A stretch of 64,000 nt of DNA from Corynebacterium confusum. GTDB taxonomy: Bacteria > Actinomycetota > Actinomycetes > Mycobacteriales > Mycobacteriaceae. The stretch covers positions 2,399,907-2,463,906 of the forward strand of contig NZ_CP047202.1 in assembly GCF_030408715.1 (NCBI RefSeq). The letters are read 5' to 3'. Under the pieces are notes generated by a model. It was not told where the DNA came from, did no database searches, and saw nothing but the letters and a program-made list of their open reading frames with translations. Positions 26,487 through 34,582 of the stretch are shown here, in pieces. Positions within the stretch are counted from its first letter, which is position 1, and every line of letters begins with the position of its first letter. Made by a program: the position numbers and the translations under genes.

Positions 26487-27659
26487 CTAGTCCCACGCGT
26501 CGCTGCGGCGGCCCGCCGCCTCCGCGAACTCGTCCAGGACCTCGAGCACCTCCGGCGAGCGCCACGCTCGTGTCCTTTTGTCCAGGTTGGCGGCCACGAC
26601 GATCCCGTCTTTGGACAGTCGGTCCAGCGCATTGCGGGCGTTAGGCGATGATGTATGTAGCTCTTCGGCTACCGCGCTCGCGGTCAGGACCGGACGCCGC
26701 AACAGCAGCGGGAGCACGTCCCAGGCCAGGGCATCTCCGCGTGCGTTCAGCCGGGCTTTCCATTCCTGTTGAATCTCCTCCAGCTGGCGGGCCAACCAGG
26801 TGCCCTGCTCAGCCGCCTGTACCGCTGCCTCCGCAAAGAGCTTCACGATGGGCTCCACCTTGCCCGCCCGGTAGTCATCGAGGGCGGCAAAATAGGTTGT
26901 CGTCTGCGCCAGCAGCCCGGCCGAGACGGGCAGCGCAGTGCCCCGGGATAGCCCGTGCTTTTTCAACATGACGTGGACGAGCGCCCGGCCGGTACGCCCA
27001 TTGCCGTCGGCGAAGGGGTGGATGGTCTCAAATTGGGCATGAGCCAATGCCGCATGGGCGAGCGCCGGGATATCCGTGCGGGCCATGAAGGCCTCCAGAT
27101 CCCCCAGGAGTTCTTTCACCTGATCTTGGTGGGGAGGGACGAACAGCGCATCACGGGGCGAGTCTTCCCGCCCGCCGATCCATACCGGCTCGGTGCGGAG
27201 CTCGCCGGCGATTTCCGGCGCATCCTCACGGAGCAACACCCGGTGCATGGCGCGGATGGCATCCGTACTAGGTGAGTCTTCTTCGATCGCTTCCCGCATC
27301 AAGCGGGTATTCGCCACGATGAGCCGAGCGTTTGGGCTGCCAGCGGCGGTAAGCTCCGCCTCCAGAACCTTGCGGGCCGAGGACGTCAGGTTCTCAATCC
27401 GACTGGATGCCATCGACTCCGATCGCAGAAGCAGGGGCGCGAAGGGGACCACGCCATGCGCGTGTACCGCTTCGAATTTCGCCACCGCGATAGTCGCGGC
27501 ATCAAGCAACGCCCAGGTAGCAGTGTCCAGGGACGGCGTACTTTCCGCGATCCGCGGGACGAGGGCACTGCGGTATTCCCGCGCACGCCGCCGCGAGAGT
27601 CCTCGGTCTAGCGTCGGGGCCCAAGGACGAGTCTCATACTCCAGGTGCGGCCACGTCAT
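26487..27659 (-). CDS. Fic family protein with C-terminal winged helix
   Basis: A 390-residue Fido-domain protein that would transfer AMP (or another nucleotide group) to target proteins. The catalytic motif HPFADGNGRTGR is intact near residue 220. Upstream lies SSRIEN near residue 86, matching the (S/T)xxxE(G/N) inhibitory-helix pattern, so the enzyme is predicted to be autoinhibited (class II). The C-terminus (about 310-370) looks like a winged helix (LTASAVAEELHTSSPNARNALDRL) and may bind its own promoter. No antitoxin gene is adjacent. A large palindrome lies immediately upstream of the ATG. Confidence 0.9.
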   Translation of the reverse strand: MTWPHLEYETRPWAPTLDRGLSRRRAREYRSALVPRIAESTPSLDTATWALLDAATIAVAKFEAVHAHGVVPFAPLLLRSESMASSRIENLTSSARKVLEAELTAAGSPNARLIVANTRLMREAIEEDSPSTDAIRAMHRVLLREDAPEIAGELRTEPVWIGGREDSPRDALFVPPHQDQVKELLGDLEAFMARTDIPALAHAALAHAQFETIHPFADGNGRTGRALVHVMLKKHGLSRGTALPVSAGLLAQTTTYFAALDDYRAGKVEPIVKLFAEAAVQAAEQGTWLARQLEEIQQEWKARLNARGDALAWDVLPLLLRRPVLTASAVAEELHTSSPNARNALDRLSKDGIVVAANLDKRTRAWRSPEVLEVLDEFAEAAGRRSDAWD

Positions 27660-27677
27660 GGCATGAGATTAGCAAAA

Positions 27678-27751
27678 GATCTTGTCGCTTTTCGAAAAAC
27701 ACAAAACCTTAATTGACTAAGTTTGTGCTTTTCTGCAAAAGGAACAAGATC
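27678..27751. repeat. 74-bp imperfect AT-rich palindrome upstream of fic
   Basis: GATCTTGT at 27678-27685 pairs with ACAAGATC at 27744-27751. Inside, CTTTT, AAAA and CACAAA blocks are mirrored around a centre near 27714, so about four fifths of the arm bases pair. The element is far more A/T-rich than the surrounding genome. It begins 19 bp before the fic start codon. It could be the fic operator, a long hairpin or a degenerate MITE-like insertion. Confidence 0.6.
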
Positions 27752-27807
27752 GATTGAAAACTTTCACTGCCCCCGCGGCCCAGCCGGCCTCCTCGTGGGT
27801 CGGCTGG

Positions 27808-28010
27808 TTAGACGAAGACGATGCCGGTGGCCGGGGTATCCAGGTGGGCGACGGCCGTGGACTCGGTGGTTTCGGTATCCACACGGTTGATGGTTCCGTC
27901 TGGGGAGGAATGGTCCCCTCCTGGGTCCCGTTGGGGCGCGAGGTGCCCATCGTGGAGTAGAAAATATATCCTTCGGCCCACGCGATGCCGTCAGGCCCGG
28001 CGGGAGGCTT
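27808..28010 (-). pseudogene. Frameshifted fragment of a propeller-like protein
   Basis: Two reading frames on the minus strand read as consecutive pieces of one protein. The upstream piece contains PAGPDGIAWAEGYIFYST and the downstream piece SSPDGTINRVDTETTESTA then TPATGIVFV before a TAA at 27808-27810. The PDG-I-repeat pattern resembles NHL/SMP-30-type beta-propellers. A frame change near 27905 separates them. The upstream side is cut where the iron ABC ATPase gene ends (28009), so only the last 60-70 codons survive. A CCAGCCG/CGGCTGG hairpin follows at about 27780-27807. Confidence 0.5.
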
Positions 28011-28767
28011 AGGCCGACACTGGGCAGATGACCGGGGTGCCGGCGTCGTCCAGGATGGTGGCCTCGATGCCGTAGACTTGGGCGATGAGTTCCGGCGTGA
28101 GCACCTCGGTCGGGGTGCCGTGGGCCAGGGCCTTGCCGCCCTTGATGACCAGCAGGTCGTCGCAATAGCGGGCCGCCAGGTTCACGTCGTGGATGGCCAC
28201 GACGGCCTGGCGCGCGCTGTTGGCTACGGTGCTGCGTACCACCTTGAGCAGCTTGATCTGGTGGCGCAGGTCCAGCGCGGAGGTGGGCTCGTCCAACAAC
28301 AGGATGTCGGGGTTGCCCACCAAGACCTGCGCGACGCTGACCAGCTGGCGCTGGCCGCCGGACATCTGGGAGACCAGGCGGTCGGCCAGGTAGGTGATGC
28401 CGAGCAGCTCCAGGGTGTCAGCGCTGGCCTGCACCGGTTCGACCCCGGGGCGGTGGCTGCGCCGGGCGGTGACCATGAGGCTTTCAAATGCGGTCAGCGA
28501 GGCCGTCGACAGGATGTCCTGGGGCACGTAACCGATGGCGGTGCGCCGTTCCTTCTTGCTCAGCTCGGTCTCGCCCCGGGTCAGGTGCACGCGGCCTCCC
28601 GCCGGCTGCTTGAGCCCGGCGATGGTGTTGAGCAGCGTGGACTTGCCGGCGGCGTTCGGGCCCAGCAGGCCGGTCACCCGGCCCTCCTTCAGCGGCCCGA
28701 AGGATATGCCATCCAAGATGATGTGCCTGCCGTAGCGGAAGCTGAGGTTGTCAACCGTGATTGCCAT
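28009..28767 (-). CDS. Iron-siderophore ABC transporter ATP-binding protein
   Basis: A 252-residue FecE/FepC-type ATPase: Walker A GLLGPNAAGKST, Q-loop YVPQDILSTAS, signature MSGGQRQLVSVA, Walker B ILLLDEPTSALDL and H-loop VVAIHDVN. The glycine-rich loop has Asn-Ala-Ala-Gly in place of the commoner Asn-Gly-Cys-Gly but keeps the essential GKST. It powers the FecCD permease encoded 2 bp upstream. ATG at 28767. Confidence 0.93.
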   Translation of the reverse strand: MAITVDNLSFRYGRHIILDGISFGPLKEGRVTGLLGPNAAGKSTLLNTIAGLKQPAGGRVHLTRGETELSKKERRTAIGYVPQDILSTASLTAFESLMVTARRSHRPGVEPVQASADTLELLGITYLADRLVSQMSGGQRQLVSVAQVLVGNPDILLLDEPTSALDLRHQIKLLKVVRSTVANSARQAVVAIHDVNLAARYCDDLLVIKGGKALAHGTPTEVLTPELIAQVYGIEATILDDAGTPVICPVSA

Positions 28768-28769
28768 GG

Positions 28770-29885
28770 CTAGCTCCTTCCCTTCCGCCGCGAGAAGATG
28801 AGGAAAACGAAGAAGGGCACGCCCACCAGCGCGGTGATGATGCCGATCGGGATGGCGACGCCGGGCACGATCGAGATGGAGACCGCATAAGCCACGGTCA
28901 TCAGGACCGCGCCGGAGGCTACCGAGGCGGGCAGGAAGAAGGCCTGGTCCTCACCCACCAGCATGCGAGCGATGTGCGGGCCCACCAGGCCGATGAAGCC
29001 GATGATCCCGGCGAAGGCCACCGCCGCGGCGGCCAAGACCGAGGCGACCACCAGGGTCGCAATCCGCAGGGCCTTGACGTTGACGCCCAACGATGCCGCC
29101 CGGTCGTCGCCCAGGCGCAGCGCCGTGAGCTTCCACGCGCTGGCGGCCGCGTAGGGGAGGGCCAGGAGCAGGACCACGCCGATGATGCCATTGGAGGTCC
29201 AGTTGGCCCGCTGCATGGAACCCATGGTCCAGAATACGATCTGTTGCAAAGCTTCCGTGGAAGCGCCGTATTGCATCAACGACAGCAGTGCCTGGAAGAA
29301 GAAGGACAGAGCGATGCCCAGCAAGATCATGACCTCCGCACCGGCGCCCCGCCAGAGGGATGCCGCGGCCACGACGACGACCGCCAGCAGCGCCGAGACG
29401 GAGGTCAGCAGCGCGAGGTTGAACTGCGGGTTGGCCAGGATGGTCCAGCCCATCACGATGGAAAAGGCCGCGCCGAAAGCCGCCGCCGCGGAAATTCCCA
29501 GGGTGAAAGGCTCGGCCAGGGGATTATCCAGGATGGTCTGCATGAACGCGCCGGACAGGCCGAGGGCCGCGCCGACCAGGAGGGCCATGACGGAGGCGGG
29601 CAGGCGCAGCTGCCAGAGCACCGTGTGGGTGCGCTGATCTACCCCGTCGGAGCCGGTCAGCGCGAGGAAGAGATCACGGATGCCCAAGTCGATGGGGCCG
29701 ACGACGGTCGCCACGACGAAGGCCACGAAGGCGAGCAAGAACAGCCCGACGATGGCCACCACCTTCCGGCGCCCCCGCGATCGGTAGTCCTTGATGGCCA
29801 GTTGCTTTAGCTCCGCGTTCTCCTCGCCCGCAGCAGGCTGAACCTGACGGAGACGGTCTGGGTCTGTTGTTTGCATTAACGCCAT
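28770..29885 (-). CDS. Iron-siderophore ABC transporter permease (FecCD)
   Basis: A 371-residue BtuC/FecCD-type permease with about ten membrane helices after a hydrophilic N-terminus of about 45 residues. Diagnostic stretches are LRLPASVMALLVGAALGLSG, NPLAEPFTLGISAAAAFGA and the C-terminal GIIGFIGLVGPHIARMLVG, which contacts the ATPase. Only one permease gene is present, so it would work as a homodimer. The binding-protein gene ends 6 bp upstream. Confidence 0.94.
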   Translation of the reverse strand: MALMQTTDPDRLRQVQPAAGEENAELKQLAIKDYRSRGRRKVVAIVGLFLLAFVAFVVATVVGPIDLGIRDLFLALTGSDGVDQRTHTVLWQLRLPASVMALLVGAALGLSGAFMQTILDNPLAEPFTLGISAAAAFGAAFSIVMGWTILANPQFNLALLTSVSALLAVVVVAAASLWRGAGAEVMILLGIALSFFFQALLSLMQYGASTEALQQIVFWTMGSMQRANWTSNGIIGVVLLLALPYAAASAWKLTALRLGDDRAASLGVNVKALRIATLVVASVLAAAAVAFAGIIGFIGLVGPHIARMLVGEDQAFFLPASVASGAVLMTVAYAVSISIVPGVAIPIGIITALVGVPFFVFLIFSRRKGRS

Positions 29886-29891
29886 CGCCGG

Positions 29892-31088
29892 TTATTTATC
29901 CCCATTCTGAGCAAAGAAGGCGCCGGAGTAATCGAACGGCAGCCAGTCCTTGTGGAAATCCTCGAAGTCCTTGGCCGCGTCCATGTCCTCGAACTTATCC
30001 GGGTAGAGCCACTTCGCGAAGGCCTCCAGGGCGAAGACGTTGAACGGGTTGTCGTAGAACTGGTGGTAGACGGCGAAGTACTTGTCGTTCTTCGGCGCCT
30101 CCAGCAGGTCTAGGACCGGGGTCTCCAGCGGGCCGTCCAGAGTTTCCTGGGCCTTATCCGGGCTGGACTGGTAGCCCAGCTGGACGTGGCGAACGTCCGG
30201 GGTCTTGTCCGTCTCATCGGACCACTCGCCGCCGGTGACAATGAGGTTCTCCGGCTGCATCTCAATCATCTTTTCAGCGGTCAGGGTGTTGTTCTCGGCC
30301 GAGGTGATGTCCTCGCCCAGGTTCTTGGCGTGCAGCGCGTCCAGCAGGGAACCGAAGTTCTTGTCCGCGGAGACGGAGCAGCAGTCCATCATGCCGGCCG
30401 CGGTCCAAACCAGCGCCTCCGGACGGTCCTCGTCCTTGACGTCGGCAACGCGGTCGGTGATTTCCTTGACCTTGCCCTCGTAGAAGTCGTTGAACTTCTC
30501 GGCCTGCTCGGTCTTACCCAGCAGGTCGCCTAGCAGCTTGACGGAGGTGGTGGTGTTCTCCAGCGGCTTCTGGCGGAAGTCGGTGAAGACGTAGGTGATG
30601 CCGGCCTTATCCAGATCGTCCAGGAAGCCGGTCTTTTCCGCGCCGTCCTTGTGGTCCAGAGACATGACCACGACGTCCGGGGCCTGCGCCAGCAGGTTTT
30701 CCACGGTCACGTCGCCCTTGGCGATGTTGCCGATCTCCGGCAGGTCCTTGGCCGCGGGGCTCAACTCGTAGAGCTTTTCTTCGAACTTTGGCGCGGCCTT
30801 GGTCAGGTCCGAGCCAAAGGCAACGACGTTTTCGAACGGGTCGTCTTGCAGAATCGAGGTGACGAAGGTGTTGCGGCCTTCCGCCAGGATGATGCGCTCC
30901 GGCTGTTCCGCAAACTCGACGGTGCGTCCGGCGGCGTCGTGAACCGTCAGGGCCGAGTTCTCCGCCTTCTGGCTTTCTTTTTGAACTTGTGAAGCTCCAT
31001 TCGAGCCGTTGTCAGCGGAGTCGCTAGAACAGCCCGCTGCGCCGAACACCAGCGCAGTCGCCGCGACAGCGACCAGGATTTTCTTCAT
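29892..31088 (-). CDS. Iron-siderophore-binding lipoprotein
   Basis: A 398-residue class III periplasmic-binding-type lipoprotein of the FepB/FhuD group. The signal peptide ends at a lipobox GAAGCSS (Cys near residue 20), followed by a serine/asparagine linker. Then come VHDAAGRTVEFAEQPERIIL and VENLLAQAPDVVVMS, typical of TroA-like siderophore receptors. It delivers ferric siderophore to the FecCD permease. First gene of the leftward operon, with a DtxR-like box about 40 bp upstream. Confidence 0.92.
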   Translation of the reverse strand: MKKILVAVAATALVFGAAGCSSDSADNGSNGASQVQKESQKAENSALTVHDAAGRTVEFAEQPERIILAEGRNTFVTSILQDDPFENVVAFGSDLTKAAPKFEEKLYELSPAAKDLPEIGNIAKGDVTVENLLAQAPDVVVMSLDHKDGAEKTGFLDDLDKAGITYVFTDFRQKPLENTTTSVKLLGDLLGKTEQAEKFNDFYEGKVKEITDRVADVKDEDRPEALVWTAAGMMDCCSVSADKNFGSLLDALHAKNLGEDITSAENNTLTAEKMIEMQPENLIVTGGEWSDETDKTPDVRHVQLGYQSSPDKAQETLDGPLETPVLDLLEAPKNDKYFAVYHQFYDNPFNVFALEAFAKWLYPDKFEDMDAAKDFEDFHKDWLPFDYSGAFFAQNGDK

Positions 31089-31126
31089 GATGAGCTAGAT
31101 TCCTTTCACAGAAATAAGCAGGTAAG

Positions 31127-31145
31127 CAAGGACAAGTTTACCTTA
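31127..31145 (-). promoter_or_regulatory. Putative DtxR iron box
   Basis: Read on the minus strand the 19-mer is TAAGGTAAACTTGTCCTTG. It matches the corynebacterial DtxR consensus TWAGGTTAGSCTAACCTWA at 13 of 19 positions, with the left half and the CCT of the right half preserved. It lies 39-57 bp upstream of the siderophore-binding protein start, where a repressor would block transcription when iron is sufficient. Confidence 0.55.
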
Positions 31146-31268
31146 GTCCTCCGATGGCTGGCATCAAAATTTTTTTAGGAGATCCTGCCCTAAATAATTC
31201 CCCTATACCCCCCGAGCGGCCTCAGCGACCATCCCGCAGTGAAATCACCCCACCTCACCGCGGGTTTT

Positions 31269-31304
31269 CGGGCGGACTACCCCAAAAGAAAGTATCCGCC
31301 CGCC
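31269..31304 (-). terminator. Hairpin downstream of leuS
   Basis: CGGGCGGACTAC near 31269-31280 can pair with GTATCCGCCCG near 31292-31302 around an A-rich loop, 19 bp past the leuS stop. There is no clear T-run, so it may be an inefficient or Rho-assisted terminator. Confidence 0.35.
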
Positions 31305-31322
31305 CCGAGCGCTGTCGCGTGA

Positions 31323-34175
31323 CTATTTCACGACCAGGTTGACCATGCGGCCCGGCACGTAGATCTGCTTGACCACGTTCTTGCCGCTAATCAGATCCGC
31401 GATCTTCGCGTCGGCGGAGGCGGCGGCCAGAACGGTGTCCTGGTCGGCATCGACAGCAACATGGATGCGGGACTTGACCTTGCCGTTGATCTGGACCGGA
31501 ACCTCGATCTCGTCGTCTACCAGGTACCTGTCCTCGTAGGTTGGGAAGGGCTCGAAGGTGATGGTCTCTGCGTGGCCAAAGCGGCGCCAGATCTCCTCCG
31601 CGATGTGCGGGGCGACCGGGGAGACCATCTGGGCGATGGGCTCAACGGCCTGCCGCGGCGCGCCGTTCGAGTAGGCCTTGGTCAGGTAGTTGACGTACTC
31701 GATCAGCTTGGCCACGACGGTGTTCAGGCGCAGGTTCTCGTAGTCGTCCCGCACGCCCGCGATGGTGCGGTGCAGGGCCTTCAAGTCGTCCTCGGTCGGG
31801 GCGGCATCGGTAGCCGCCAGCTCACCCGTCTCCTCGTTGACGGCCAGGCGCCACAGGCGCTGCAGGAAGCGCTGCGCACCCACCACGTCCTTGGTGGCCC
31901 ACGGGCGGGAGGTGTCCAGCGGGCCCATCGACATCTCATAGACGCGCAGGGTATCCGCGCCAAAGTCGCGGCAGATGTCATCCGGGGCGACGGCGTTCTT
32001 CAGGGACTTGCCCATCTTGCCGTATTCCTGGTTGACCTCTTCGCCGTTGTAGTAAAACTTGCCGTCCTTCCCCTCGACCTCGGCGGCCGGGACGTAGACG
32101 CCTCGGGAATCAGTGTAGGCATAGGCCTGGATATAGCCCTGGTTGAACAGGCGGCGGTACGGCTCCTTGGAGCTGACAAAGCCCAAGTCGTAGAGCACCT
32201 TGTGCCAGAAACGGGAGTACAACAGGTGCAGCACGGCGTGCTCCACGCCGCCGACGTACAGGTCGACGCCGCCCGGATCATTCGCGCCGTGCTCCTGCGG
32301 ACGCGGGCCGGTCCAGTAGCGCTCGTTCTCGAGGTCGCAGAACTGCTCGTCGTTGGTCGGATCCACGTAACGCAGCTGGTACCAGGAGGACCCGGCCCAC
32401 TGCGGCATGACGTTGGTGTCGCGGTAGTAGGTCTGCGGGCCGTCGCCCAAGTCCAGCTCGACCTCGACCCACTCACGGGCCTTGGCCAGCGGCGGCTGCG
32501 GCTCCGAGTTGCGATCCTCCGGATCGAAGGAGACCGGCGCGTAGTCCTCTACCTCCGGCAGCTCGACCGGCAGCATGGACTCCGGCAGGGCGTGGGCGTG
32601 GCCGTCCGCGTCGTAGACAATCGGGAAGGGCTCGCCCCAGTAGCGCTGGCGGGCAAACAGCCAGTCGCGCAGCTTGTACTGGATCTTCTCCGCGCCCTTG
32701 CCGGTCTCTTCCAGCCAGGCAATGGTGCGGGCGATGGCGGCCTTCTTGTCCAGGCCGTTGAGATCCAGCCCGGCATCGTTAGCCGAATTGACCAGGGTGC
32801 CGTCCTCGGTCCACGCCTCGGTGCTGACGTCGCCGCCGCTGACGACCTCCGTGATCGGCAGGCCGAAGGTCTGCGCGAACTCGTAGTCACGGGTGTCGTG
32901 GGCCGGGACCGCCATGATGGCGCCGGTGCCATAGCCGATCAGGACGTAGTCCGCGATGAAGATCGGGACCTGCTTCCCGGAGACGGGGTTGGTGGCATAG
33001 GTACCCAGGAAGACGCCGGTCTTGTCCTTGTTTTCCTGGCGCTCCAGGTCGGACTTCGCAGCGATGTCCTCGCGGTAGGCCTCCACAGCCTCCTTCGGGT
33101 CATCGTGGCCGTAGGTCCAGCGCTCATCGATGTCGTCGTCGTAAGGGATGGGGGAGAGCAGGTGGTCGACCAGCTCGTGCTCCGGCGCCAGCACCACGTA
33201 TTCCGCGCCGAACAGGGTGTCCGGGCGGGTGGTAAAGACGGTGATCTCCTGGCCCTCCGCGGTGAAGTTCACGTCCGCGCCCCGGGAGCGGCCAATCCAG
33301 TTGCGCTGCATGGCCTTGACCTTCTCCGGCCAGTCCAACAGCTCCAAGTCATCGAGCAGCCGGTCCGAGTACGCGGTAATGCGCATCATCCACTGCTTCA
33401 GGTTCTTGCGGAAGACCGGGAAGTTACCGCGCTCGGACTTGCCGTCCGCGGTCACCTCCTCGTTGGCCAGCACGGTGCCCAGGCCCGGGCACCAGTTCAC
33501 CGTGGAATTCGACAAGTAGACCAGGCGGAACTCGTCCACCGCCTCGGCCTTCTCCGCCGCGGTGAGCTCCTCGTAGTAGCGCCCGTCCTTGGTGGTGCGC
33601 TTGTTCGCCTCCAGCTCCTGGATCAGCTCCGAAATCGGGCGGGCCTTGCCCTGCGCCTCATCGAACCAGGCGTTGTAAATCTGCAGGAAGATCCACTGCG
33701 TCCACTTGTAAAACTCCGGGTCCGTGGTGGCCACGCTGCGACGCGGGTCGTGGCCCAGGCCCAGGGCGCCCAGCTGCCGACGCATGTTGTCGATGTTGGC
33801 CATCGTGGTCGTCCGCGGGTGCGTGCCTGTCTGGATGGCGTACTGTTCAGCCGGCAGGCCGAAGGCATCATAACCCAGAGTGTGCAGCACGTTCTTGCCC
33901 AGCATTCTGTTGTAGCGGGCGAAGGTGTCCGTAGCGATATAACCCAGCGGGTGGCCCACGTGCAGCCCTGCCCCGGAGGGGTAGGGGAACATGTCCTGCA
34001 CGTTGAGCTTTTCCGCCGGCAACTCGCCATCCGTAGCCAGGTCGCCGGCCGGGTTCGGCGCGTTAAAAATGCCATTATCTGCCCAGTACTGCTGCCAGGT
34101 CTTCTCAATCTGGTTAGCCAGTTCCGGCGTATAGCGGTGCGCGGTAGTATCCGTGGAATCACTCGGGTTAGTCAT
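31323..34175 (-). CDS. leuS: Leucyl-tRNA synthetase
   Basis: Class I synthetase charging tRNA-Leu. The 950-residue protein has the HIGH-type motif [12 protein letters not shown] near residue 73 and the editing domain (about 240-440, [19 protein letters not shown], and [13 protein letters not shown]). The KMSKS loop is KMGKSLKN, the form usual in actinobacterial LeuRS. The anticodon-binding and C-terminal domains follow. ATG at 34175 (MTNPSDS) is chosen over an in-frame GTG two codons upstream. The gene is single and unbroken. Confidence 0.98.
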   Translation of the reverse strand: MTNPSDSTDTTAHRYTPELANQIEKTWQQYWADNGIFNAPNPAGDLATDGELPAEKLNVQDMFPYPSGAGLHVGHPLGYIATDTFARYNRMLGKNVLHTLGYDAFGLPAEQYAIQTGTHPRTTTMANIDNMRRQLGALGLGHDPRRSVATTDPEFYKWTQWIFLQIYNAWFDEAQGKARPISELIQELEANKRTTKDGRYYEELTAAEKAEAVDEFRLVYLSNSTVNWCPGLGTVLANEEVTADGKSERGNFPVFRKNLKQWMMRITAYSDRLLDDLELLDWPEKVKAMQRNWIGRSRGADVNFTAEGQEITVFTTRPDTLFGAEYVVLAPEHELVDHLLSPIPYDDDIDERWTYGHDDPKEAVEAYREDIAAKSDLERQENKDKTGVFLGTYATNPVSGKQVPIFIADYVLIGYGTGAIMAVPAHDTRDYEFAQTFGLPITEVVSGGDVSTEAWTEDGTLVNSANDAGLDLNGLDKKAAIARTIAWLEETGKGAEKIQYKLRDWLFARQRYWGEPFPIVYDADGHAHALPESMLPVELPEVEDYAPVSFDPEDRNSEPQPPLAKAREWVEVELDLGDGPQTYYRDTNVMPQWAGSSWYQLRYVDPTNDEQFCDLENERYWTGPRPQEHGANDPGGVDLYVGGVEHAVLHLLYSRFWHKVLYDLGFVSSKEPYRRLFNQGYIQAYAYTDSRGVYVPAAEVEGKDGKFYYNGEEVNQEYGKMGKSLKNAVAPDDICRDFGADTLRVYEMSMGPLDTSRPWATKDVVGAQRFLQRLWRLAVNEETGELAATDAAPTEDDLKALHRTIAGVRDDYENLRLNTVVAKLIEYVNYLTKAYSNGAPRQAVEPIAQMVSPVAPHIAEEIWRRFGHAETITFEPFPTYEDRYLVDDEIEVPVQINGKVKSRIHVAVDADQDTVLAAASADAKIADLISGKNVVKQIYVPGRMVNLVVK

Positions 34176-34320
34176 AGGCACTTAGTGTAGTCGCCGCAGG
34201 TTAGCGGTGTCAGTTTAGGTTAAGTCGTGGCCAGTTATCTAGGCCCGAATCCTGAAGGAATCTGAGCAAGCCGAAACGCTGTCATCACCATACGGAAACT
34301 TTGCCCAATTCTTAGTGACA

Positions 34321-34364
34321 AAGAGCCGTGCGAACGCTGAACATCTCAGCGTCGCGCAGCTCTT
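34321..34364 (-). terminator. Terminator after the phosphoesterase locus
   Basis: On the minus strand AAGAGC-TGCGCGACGCTGA pairs with TCAGCGTTCGCA-GCTCTT around GATGT, and the stem runs into CTCTTTGTC. It lies 24 bp beyond the stop of the membrane-anchor fragment (34388), which supports the view that fragment and phosphoesterase form one transcription unit. Confidence 0.65.
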
Positions 34365-34387
34365 GGCGTGCCGGCTAAGTTTAGGGC

Positions 34388-34582
34388 CTAGCCAAAGATA
34401 CGGTCGAAGAAGTTCTTGACCGGCTTCATCATCAGGTGCGGTACATACTTCCAGACGGCCCAGCTGCCCAAGCCGAGCGCACCCAGCACGGCTGCGACCA
34501 GGCTAAAGCCCCAGAACACGTTGGAAGAGCCTTGCGAGCTAGCGGAGCTACCGTTGCTGCTGCTCGAGCTACCGGAGCTGGC
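34388..34582 (-). pseudogene. Detached C-terminal membrane anchor of the phosphoesterase
   Basis: A Ser/Gly/Asn-rich stretch (ASSGSSSSSNGSSASSQ) leads into one hydrophobic helix (VFWGFSLVAAVLGALGLGSWAVW) and a basic cytoplasmic tail ending KNFFDRIFG. It is in the -1/+1 frame relative to the upstream phosphoesterase, which ends in the same Ser/Gly repeat. Removing one C from the GGCC at 34580-34583 fuses both into a single continuous protein, so this is most likely the anchor of that enzyme. An ATG at 34585 exists but has no convincing independent role. Confidence 0.65.

Noticed and set aside
27754..27960. A 68-codon plus-strand frame with a Gly-rich product
   Set aside because: The complementary strand reads as a decayed protein with better residue patterns, and the plus-strand frame has no domain or convincing ribosome-binding site.
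31740..32020. KMGKS instead of KMSKS in LeuRS as a possible defect
   Set aside because: KMGKS is, to my knowledge, the usual form in actinobacterial leucyl-tRNA synthetases, so it is not evidence of inactivation.
31461..34190. A 909-codon open frame antisense to leuS
   Set aside because: It lies entirely opposite a perfectly conserved leucyl-tRNA synthetase, is dominated by Val/Leu/Gly/Arg codons expected from high-GC antisense frames, and has no recognisable domain.
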